Source: Ectocarpus siliculosus (taxonomy: Eukaryota; Sar; Phaeophyceae; Ectocarpales; Ectocarpaceae). Taken from it: a stretch of DNA of 11,216 nucleotides. Position numbers and translations under genes: made by a program. The stretch lies in contig FN648693.1 in the NCBI GenBank assembly GCA_000310025.1, positions 64,001 through 75,216 of the forward strand. The letters are read 5' to 3'. Shown in pieces: positions 6,130-11,216 of this stretch (position 1 is its first letter; each line of letters starts with the position of its first letter). The notes under the pieces were generated by a model. The model was not told the origin of the DNA, made no database searches, and worked only from the letters and a program-made list of their open reading frames with translations.

Positions 6130-6820
6130 AGCAACCGAGCACACTGAAAATATTGTACCATAAACGGACACAACATTTTGCGAGTCGACCACTGCTGTCG
6201 ACCGAATCCCCATGTACCTACTACGAGCTGGCAGTTAGTTGCGAGAGCCCCACCGACCCCTCATGTCCATGAACTGAGTCCTCCTCTACGACGATCTCCC
6301 ACGGACACACGCGCGTACTCCATGCCCGCACCCATCCGACAAACACAACAACAACAGAAATAATATGAAAAACAAGAGAAACGTTTTTTCTTTTTTCCCC
6401 ATGCCCCCATAAAACCATCAACGACTCGGATGGTCTCAGCCTGGATATATATTTGTGTTCCGCTCAGAGCACTACGCTCACAGCCGCGATCTCTACTGCG
6501 CGGTGCTCCCATCACATCTTTCGAGGCGAATGTCATCTTGGTGTGTGTGTACGAATGAATGCGTGTGGGACGAGAGAGGTAAGCTCTCGGTCGGTTTTTC
6601 TCTTCCCCGGGCCCGCTCAAGCTGACACTGAAAAAAATGAAATGCTCCGCAACTCACCAGTCAGCTGTTGTTATTGTAAGAACATTAACTGTAACTACGG
6701 CTGGCTGTGGTGGTACGCGGCACCCCTGTGCGACCAAATTTACTGCACATGGGTTGCATTTCCCCCCCCCCACTGAAGGGATCGTTTGTAGTGGAAGTCA
6801 GCCAGACGCAGGCTCGGCGG
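6130..6820. other. Non-coding stretch with simple-sequence tracts
   Basis: No gene supported. It contains a CAACAACAACA-type tract (6343-6356), a T-rich/C-rich run (6383-6400), TATATAT at 6445-6451 just after a CAGCCTGG octamer (6438-6445), a (GT)5 run (6541-6550), a short hairpin CGAGAG (6571-6576) / CTCTCG (6584-6589) followed by TTTTTC, and a ten-C homopolymer (6762-6771). TATATAT could be a promoter element, but nothing downstream looks like a gene. Confidence 0.4.
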
Positions 6821-6890
6821 GAGAAAGGGTGAGTATAATAGACACAGCAACGCGCTCTGTGTGGGTTCTGACTGCTTCATTTGTTTGCCT
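6821..6890 (+). repeat. Diverged copy of the GGTGAGTA and GT-rich modules
   Basis: AAAGGGTGAGTAT at 6824-6836 equals the central motif of the clustered copies near 9429 and 9986. It is followed at about 6859-6890 by GTGTGGGTTCTGACTGCTTC and a TTGTTTGCCT tail, which aligns with the GT-rich block near 9497-9530 with few differences. The flanking GGTGAGTA motifs of the other clusters are not seen here. Confidence 0.5.
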
Positions 6891-7179
6891 GCAATAATAC
6901 CATGTTTGACCCAACGTTTCTAACATCGCCTCCCCATGGACGGGCATTTTCATAGGAATGGCTGCATACCCTCTAAAAATAAAACTATGATAAAAATAAC
7001 ACAAAGAAGCAAGCAACGTAGACAAACAGCGCGAGCTGGAGGAAGCAAGCCAGCGAGAGTTGGGGCAGCACTAAATTATACTATGTGGGTTTTGTTTTTT
7101 TTGTTTGGGGTATTTTTATTATATTCCTGGTCTTGGCACAAGGGCATGTAACTTAATATAACAACAAACAACCAAGAGT
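6891..7179. other. A/T-richer non-coding stretch
   Basis: No gene supported. An A-rich segment (about 6974-7005, TAAAAATAAAACT-like) and a T/G-rich segment (7085-7130) are the main features. Short ORFs here carry no recognisable content. Confidence 0.4.
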
Positions 7180-7384
7180 TACACGGAGAACATCACCCCT
7201 CCTCATAATGCTGTACGAAAAATACCACCCCTCCTCATAACAGGTTTGTGTATGGAGAATACCACACATTTACATAATCACGAGCTACGGAGCTACACGA
7301 AGAAAAACATCCCACACAACCCCGACCTACACGGAAAACACCACGCTCTCACGAGCAATACCGGAAAACAATAAAATAAAATAA
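7180..7384 (+). repeat. Degenerate ~36-bp minisatellite, five to six units
   Basis: Units start at 7180, 7214, 7251, 7286 (with an extra TAC...GAAG start inside), 7328 and 7359. Each begins TAC or TAT, followed by (AC)GGA/GAAAAYACCAC. Units 1 and 2 share CACCCCTCCTCATAA exactly. Units 3 and 5 end with CACGAGC. The last unit runs into an AATAA-type tail (7369-7384). Unit length varies from 26 to 42 bases, so spacing is irregular and the units do not resemble CRISPR repeats. Confidence 0.65.
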
Positions 7385-7700
7385 ACTAACCCGTGAACCT
7401 GTTAAGCTCCACCGTGCCGCCACAAAGCCTCACGAACAACATTACCCTGTGTGGGGGCATACAGGAGCAAATGGAATGGGGTCTCACAGGCTATCCTCAA
7501 CCAACCCCGTACACATTGTACAGCGACGACACATATATACCAATCACTCACGCAGGCGACACCTTCCCAACTGCACATGACCAAACCCCCGCACCATCGT
7601 ACTACAAGTGGGACTATCCGGTAATGAACGTGGATCCAACTTAACGAGGGGATGTGGGCAGATTAGTGCATGCATTGGTGTGGGTATTGTTTTTCTTGCT
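7385..7700. other. Non-coding stretch, A/C-rich then G/T-rich
   Basis: An 83-codon ATG-type ORF at 7393-7644 (+) is rich in Pro, Thr and Tyr, reflecting the A/C-rich DNA; I see no domain. From about 7640 the strand becomes G/T-rich and leads into the pyrimidine tract of the next module. A TATATA at 7533-7538 is isolated. Confidence 0.35.
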
Positions 7701-7750
7701 TTCTTCTCTTCTCTCGGTTCCACCATCAGCCTGGAAGCATCGGTGTCTCA
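7700..7750 (+). repeat. Pyrimidine tract plus CAGCCTGG module, copy 1
   Basis: A T/C-rich tract (7689-7720) leads to CTCTCGGTTCCACC (7711-7724), CAGCCTGG (7727-7734) and CATCGGTGTC. The copy near 10750 has TCTCGGTTTCACC and CAGCCTGG in the same order, with CTGTCGGCGCTG after it. The copy near 9250 has GGTTTCCTC, CCTGG and TGTCGGTGCTG. CCTGG starts at 7730, 9268 and 10773, so the copies are 1538 and 1505 bases apart. Confidence 0.55.
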
Positions 7751-7788
7751 CACCATGTGGACACCACAACAAAACACCCAAGACCTAC

Positions 7789-7849
7789 GGTGAGTAGAAG
7801 AACCGAGAGTAACAATGGGTGAGTACAATAATAGCATGTGAGGTGAGTA
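7789..7849 (+). repeat. Triple GGTGAGTA cluster, copy 1
   Basis: GGTGAGTA occurs three times, at 7789-7796, 7818-7825 and 7842-7849 (offsets 29 and 24). A/C-rich DNA lies immediately upstream and G-rich DNA downstream. The motif resembles a U1-type 5' splice site, so single members could be donor sites. The repeated spacing in the other clusters argues for a duplicated unit. Confidence 0.65.
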
Positions 7850-8310
7850 CGCGTGGTGCGTGGTGGGGAGATGGACGGTCGGGAAAATTAAAACTTATTG
7901 TTTCTTTTTCATGACACGCACAACGTCTTTGGATTGAAGGTTATTTGCCTATACAGTGCCGTACACGCCCACCACCACCACAACAAACACCTCTCTTCTG
8001 AAGCACATCGCTTCACCTAAACATAGAACTGTTTTGAGCTGGGCGCGTTCAGGATGACCGGCGACTGAACCCGCCCCACATCACCTTCTTTTGGGTTTCG
8101 GAATAATATGTGTTCGTCAGAATGACCGTGTACTGTTTATGCCCAAACGCGATATGGACGTGAAACAAATACCGCGTGTCGGCGTGGTGTGCGCCGCATG
8201 ATGTTTACATAATTTGTTATTTCTTCGCTCGGTTCTTACGGGCTACACTGTAGTTATGTGGGGTGCACTCCTCTGCTCACCGTGCAAACGTGCGGAAATA
8301 CGGATCACAC
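7850..8310. other. Non-coding stretch, unassigned
   Basis: No gene supported. A short CACCACCACCACAACAAAC tract (7970-7988) is the main simple sequence. No ORF longer than about 60 codons carries recognisable content. Confidence 0.4.
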
Positions 8311-8316
8311 CAGACC

Positions 8317-8345
8317 ATCCATCAATGGATTCTCGTCATGACGAG
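8317..8345. repeat. Two adjacent perfect palindromes
   Basis: ATCCAT-CA-ATGGAT spans 8317-8330 and CTCGTCATGACGAG, a perfect 14-base palindrome, spans 8332-8345, separated by one base. A GGTGAGCATG motif follows at 8353. Such pairs can be protein-binding dyads or element termini; no evidence picks one. Confidence 0.6.
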
Positions 8346-8599
8346 CACGATTGGTGAGCATGTGACTCGAGCTGATGGAAGGAGTAAGCATGGTTTATCT
8401 GTTGAGTGAAACCCCGTCGACAACCAAACCCGCAGATTAACCTTAAAATGAATATGAATCCGAGCTTCATTAATCATTTCATGTACGAATTTGTGTTGCT
8501 GAGTATCTGTCTTCGGACACGACGACATTCTGACGACACCACCATTGTTGGGCTGCCTCCAACCTCAAGGCTTGTTCCGGATATTCCGGCCATTTCTAT

Positions 8600-8672
8600 C
8601 CCACCCTGCCTTCGCTGGTGCCTTGTTTTTGTTTTTGTTCCTGTTCCCTGTGGAGAGGGGAGGGACGCCCTC
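8600..8672 (+). repeat. GT-rich/purine-rich module, copy 2
   Basis: GGTGCCTTGTTTTTG, TTCCTGTTCCCTG and TGGAGAGGGGAGGGACGCC (8650-8668) occur in the same order as TGGTTTCTGGCTGCTTTG, TTGCCTC and TGGAGGGGGACAGGGGACGCC at 9502-9546. Both copies are followed by A/C-rich DNA. The module also appears in part near 6860. Confidence 0.45.
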
Positions 8673-8689
8673 AGCGCCGATACCGTCTG

Positions 8690-8960
8690 GATTATGCCAC
8701 GACGAGCTTCGTGTCATTTGCACCAAGCCACAACGCCGAGACCAGCCTTCAACAAACCACAATTAATTCCAAAAATCAACGACGATCATTCCAAAATATG
8801 CACACCACGGACCGCGATAAATCCGGACATGACCACACAACCTGCACCAACCTGCACCAACCCACAAGGCACTTCACCGACGAACAACGACCCATTTGAC
8901 CACAAAACCTCGACCCGACACTGCCACACCACAGTGCCGACTACAACGTGAACACGAACC
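8690..8960. other. A/C-rich non-coding block
   Basis: A+C reaches 46 of 60 bases in 8821-8880. It contains a direct repeat of CCTGCACCAA (8841-8860) and many CACCA and ACAAC words. Because all stop codons contain T, A/C-rich DNA keeps frames open. The 181-codon ORF at 8406-8951 and the minus-strand ORF at 8786-9178 are therefore not convincing. Confidence 0.5.
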
Positions 8961-9192
8961 ACCAAAAGACCCCGGGCACCCGATCGTGTGCCACAAATAC
9001 AATCAAACATCTGGGGTTCTTTGTCGTGCATCCATCCTCTTTCTTTTCCCCTGGCGCCGTCGCCACCTGTGACCGTGTGTTGATCACGCGGCCTTTCCCC
9101 ATCTAATACTGTCGACCTTACCGGTTGCCACATGGGTTGTTGTGACCATGCACGGGGGATGACATGGCACGGTTTCACCTAGTTTTCGGACT
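8961..9192. other. Non-coding stretch, unassigned
   Basis: No gene or clear repeat seen. Composition moves gradually from A/C-rich towards G/T-rich before the next pyrimidine-tract module. Confidence 0.35.
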
Positions 9193-9219
9193 TTGTCTAT
9201 GTCGTGTGTGGGACTGACT

Positions 9220-9300
9220 ACCGATGTGTTGGGGTCGATTGTTCTGTCTGCTGGTTTCCTCATTCTCCCTGGATCTGTCGGTGCTGTCGTATGTTACTGT
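9220..9300 (+). repeat. Pyrimidine tract plus CCTGG module, copy 2
   Basis: GTTGGGGTCGATTGTTCTG, GGTTTCCTCATTCTC, CCTGG (9268-9272) and TGTCGGTGCTGTCGT align with 10733-10795. In the matching frames the two copies read VLGSIVLSAGF...PGSVGAVV and VLGAIILCLGF...STVGAVV, a similarity beyond chance word sharing. G+T is 41 of 60 in 9241-9300. No start, stop or splice context makes this a supported gene. Confidence 0.5.
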
Positions 9301-9401
9301 TGTGGCATCATCACCAAGGGGGGGTGCGTCCTACCAATCGCCAAATATCGTTATGCACCCGTACTTCCCCTGACACGCCACTGCACCACCACATGAGGCA
9401 T

Positions 9402-9452
9402 AATGAGAATGTGAAACCGTAGATAAAGGGTGAGTATGTAGTGCAGGTGAGT
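9402..9452 (+). repeat. Triple GGTGAGTA cluster, copy 2
   Basis: A degenerate first member, AATGAGAA (9402-9409), is followed by GGTGAGTA at 9429-9436 and GGTGAGT at 9446-9452. The offsets are 27 and 17, almost the same as 28 and 18 in the copy at 9958. AAAGGGTGAGTATGTAG (9425-9441) is shared exactly with the third copy. Confidence 0.6.
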
Positions 9453-9496
9453 CCGCCTGAAAACCCGGTTCGGGGGGAACTATTGGGGAACCCTTG

Positions 9497-9550
9497 GGTG
9501 TGGTTTCTGGCTGCTTTGTTGCCTCTGGAGGGGGACAGGGGACGCCAAGA
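9497..9550 (+). repeat. GT-rich/purine-rich module, copy 3
   Basis: GTGTGGTTTCTGGCTGCTTTG runs directly into TTGCCTCTGGAGGGGGACAG and ends at GGGACGCC. It is the best-preserved member of the group, with partners near 6859 and 8610. It lies 45 bases after the GGTGAGTA cluster, as its partner at 6859 lies shortly after the motif at 6828. Confidence 0.5.
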
Positions 9551-9559
9551 TTGGTGTCC

Positions 9560-9810
9560 GAGTGTGCGCCACTGATGTTATCTCGACACCATGCCCGCCA
9601 CAGTCAATCATACAGTCATCAAAGTCCGCAGCTACTGTTCAACAGGCCGACTACTGGAGCCTCCGCGTGCGACCAAGACAAAACGACGTTGCCGAGACAA
9701 CCTGAACCTATGATCCCCACCACTTAAAAAAAAAACGGTACACCCATCGACACTAAACGGACTGTAACACAGTCTCTACTCGGCTCTACGGTCTTCCTGG
9801 AACTCCGGCA
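9560..9810. other. A/C-rich stretch ending in an A10 run
   Basis: No gene supported. The segment is A/C-rich and reaches an A10 homopolymer at 9726-9735. The run could be a retroposed poly(A) tail or a simple tract; I see no target duplication by eye. ACTGT-AAC-ACAGT (9763-9775) is a small dyad. Confidence 0.4.
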
Positions 9811-9813
9811 GCA

Positions 9814-9858
9814 CCGTGTGGCCACGGACCATACTCCGGCCCCCACGGATAACCGTGG
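9814..9858. repeat. Two neighbouring CCGTG/CACGG hairpins
   Basis: CCGTG (9814-9818) pairs with CACGG (9823-9827). CCACGG (9843-9848) pairs with CCGTGG (9853-9858) across ATAA. The second hairpin repeats the first in inverted orientation, so the arms could also pair across the two. Confidence 0.5.
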
Positions 9859-9957
9859 TGCGGCCTACTCTGCGTGAAAAGCCTCACGGGTGTGCAATGC
9901 CTTACGATCGCCTTACCCACCACCCACCAACCACGCTACCCTACCGGCACCGTGGGC

Positions 9958-10009
9958 GGTGAGTATACGAACCGGTGGATGAAAGGGTGAGTATGTAGAC
10001 CAAGGTGAG
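9958..10009 (+). repeat. Triple GGTGAGTA cluster, copy 3
   Basis: GGTGAGTA at 9958-9965 and 9986-9993 is followed by GGTGAG at 10004-10009 (offsets 28 and 18). Upstream is CACC-rich DNA, as in copies 1 and 2. Between the first two members all copies carry a GAACCG-like or AAACCG word (7799-7805, 9413-9419, 9969-9974). Confidence 0.65.
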
Positions 10010-10730
10010 CGTCTGGACTCCAGGGGAAAAACGGGAGGCGCCTCCAACGCGTGCCTCGTGCTTGGCTTTCAGGTTGTTTCGAGTTGCTAGTAGGGGGCGG
10101 GATGGATGGATCGTACGATGCTTCTTGGTGAACCCCACACCACCAATGCCAAAGCCATCAAGCCAACCAGCCTCCACCACTAGCCACATCAATCCCTAAA
10201 TCTCAACCTTGACCACCTCATACCAGAACAGAACAGAACACCAGAATAATCCATCTTGTGTCACACACCAAACTGTTGTAACAACCTCACGATGGCAAAA
10301 ACCGCGCCATCATCCCACCTTGTGACGGACCACCACTCCAACAATGTGTCACTGAATGTGAAATTCTCGGATCGGACACCGAGTCCATCCCTGAACCTCA
10401 TCCTCGATCGTCTCAAACCATGACAACTCATAACATGAAACCTGTGACCTGTGCCGTTCATCGAACCACCATCTCGCAGAGGCAAGCGTCGTCACCAGGC
10501 CACCTTGTGTTCAGCCACCAGCATGCCTTATGAACCGACACGCTTCCACATCCACCCGAAGTGCCACCATCCACCAACCGCCGTCACACCCTAAAAACAT
10601 GCTACGGACTTCCAATGACTGAACCCCTCCACTCTGGGTCGTGGTTGGCCTGCTCAGCCTGGTTCCCGGATGGCAAGTCGCTGTACATGGCGGTTTCTGT
10701 TGCTTTTCTGTAGGAGTGCCGCGTGCGTTT
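10010..10730. other. Non-coding stretch, mostly A/C-rich
   Basis: No gene supported. A GGATGGATGGATCG tract lies near 10100. From about 10128 to 10600 the strand is A/C-rich (48 of 60 bases in 10141-10200). Three CAGAA units lie at 10224-10238. CAGCCTGG recurs at 10647-10654. Short ORFs here show low-complexity Thr/Pro/His content only. Confidence 0.4.
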
Positions 10731-10732
10731 TA

Positions 10733-10800
10733 GGGGCTATTATTCTCTGTCTCGGTTTCACCCGCTTACCAGCCTGGTCCACTGTCGGCGCTGTGGTGAT
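10733..10800 (+). repeat. Pyrimidine tract plus CAGCCTGG module, copy 3
   Basis: TCTCGGTTTCACC (10750-10762), CAGCCTGG (10770-10777) and CTGTCGGCGCTGTGGTG follow in the same order as in the copies near 7711 and 9250. It sits in an ORF starting ATG at 10670 whose hydrophobic segment (VLGAIILCLGF...VGAVV) resembles the translation of copy 2. This is the third iteration of the roughly 1.5-kb spaced unit. Confidence 0.5.
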
Positions 10801-10877
10801 GATATCGCCGCCCCGGGGGGCGCAGAATGACTTCTTCGTGCCGGTGAACCTATTCTGATCTCATCAATGATTGCTCC

Positions 10878-11099
10878 GTGGTAGAGGACTACTCACACGC
10901 TCACACCGCGTCGGTGACCACTAACGCTAACGCTAACCCCCACCCCTTTGAGATTGACCCTAAGACCTCGACTGGCTACATCGAAGTTGTTTCAGATGAC
11001 TCTCAACTAGATGCGCGGGGCCACCGTCATGCGACCAAATGGCGAGGTACCCTACCGCGTTGTCCTGCTGGCACCCTTGATGGCATGGGGCGACATTGA
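10878..11099 (+). other. Unassigned ORF, non-repetitive composition
   Basis: Seventy-three codons open from a GTG, with no ATG near the start. The translation ends in a mixed-composition part (for example DPKTSTGYIEVVSDDSQLD), more protein-like than the surrounding low-complexity ORFs. It contains a (CTAACG)-type microrepeat at 10921-10937 encoding alternating Asn and Ala. No domain is recognised. It could be an exon fragment or chance; an overlapping frame is also open at 11011-11202. Confidence 0.15.
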
Positions 11100-11216
11100 C
11101 CACTTTCCTACGACTCGTCGACATCATGTGTCAGCAATGTCGTGGAGCAGCACCTACAACCTAACATCAATCCTGGGGGCCGCCCAACCTGCCCAAGGAT
11201 AGAGCGGGGACCGCCC

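Noticed and set aside
6571-6600. Rho-independent-type terminator
   Set aside because: The hairpin followed by TTTTTC looks like one, but the window is eukaryotic and no transcript ends there visibly.
7180-7384. CRISPR array
   Set aside because: Units differ in length and sequence, spacers are not distinct, and the context is eukaryotic.
8406-8951. 181-codon + strand ORF
   Set aside because: It begins at a GTG, runs into A/C-rich DNA where stops are rare, and has low-complexity Thr/Pro content without any recognised domain.
8786-9178. 130-codon minus-strand ORF
   Set aside because: It lies over the same A/C-rich block, starts at a non-ATG codon and shows only Val/Gly-rich composition.
9726-9735. 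Poly(A) tail of a processed pseudogene or SINE
   Set aside because: Only ten A bases, and no target-site duplication or recognisable body could be found by eye.

Overview
The window looks like eukaryotic nuclear DNA dominated by repeats. I see no intact gene. About half of it (1 to about 5545) is a decayed Ty1/copia LTR retrotransposon on the + strand. It enters the window already inside gag and breaks off inside the RNase H region. CAG-rich coding sequence, long Ala/Pro linkers, a strongly G/C-biased integrase half and a copia RT with HVDD at the active site would fit an algal or other stramenopile genome (a brown alga is my best guess). No host gene anchors that, so the assignment is weak.

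Element layout: gag core (1-~974), broken CCHC knuckle (948-988), a long Gln/Pro/Tyr-rich low-complexity region (1013-~1620), aspartic protease with DSGASNHF (1742-~2100), a Ser/Pro/Val spacer with a 45-bp tandem repeat (2103-2870), integrase HHCC finger (2876-2980), integrase DDE core (2990-~3700), an Ala/Pro linker (3755-~4500), reverse transcriptase (~4530-5309) and the start of the connection/RNase H region (5305-~5545). The same polyprotein can be followed across three reading frames. It is interrupted by one TAA, four TAG codons and about six frameshifts, yet the diagnostic catalytic residues of protease, integrase and RT are still visible. No LTR pair can be recognised: the 5' LTR would lie upstream of the window, and the 3' end of the element is missing.

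The remaining 5.7 kb has no convincing protein-coding gene. It starts with a ladder of five hairpins (5587-5807), then a minus-strand tRNA-like sequence with a perfect T-arm and CCA (6053-6129), and then a degenerate ~36-bp minisatellite (7180-7384). From about 6800 to the end, diverged modules recur: clustered GGTGAGTA motifs with conserved spacing (7789-7849, 9402-9452, 9958-10009, single at 6828), a pyrimidine-rich block ending in CCTGG plus CGGTG-like sequence at ~1.5-kb intervals (7711, 9250, 10750), and a GT-rich/purine block (6855, 8610, 9497). Strongly A/C-rich stretches alternate with G/T-rich ones on the same strand. I read this half as an old, repeatedly duplicated non-coding repeat region. 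It is the part most worth a dot-plot and a repeat-library search.
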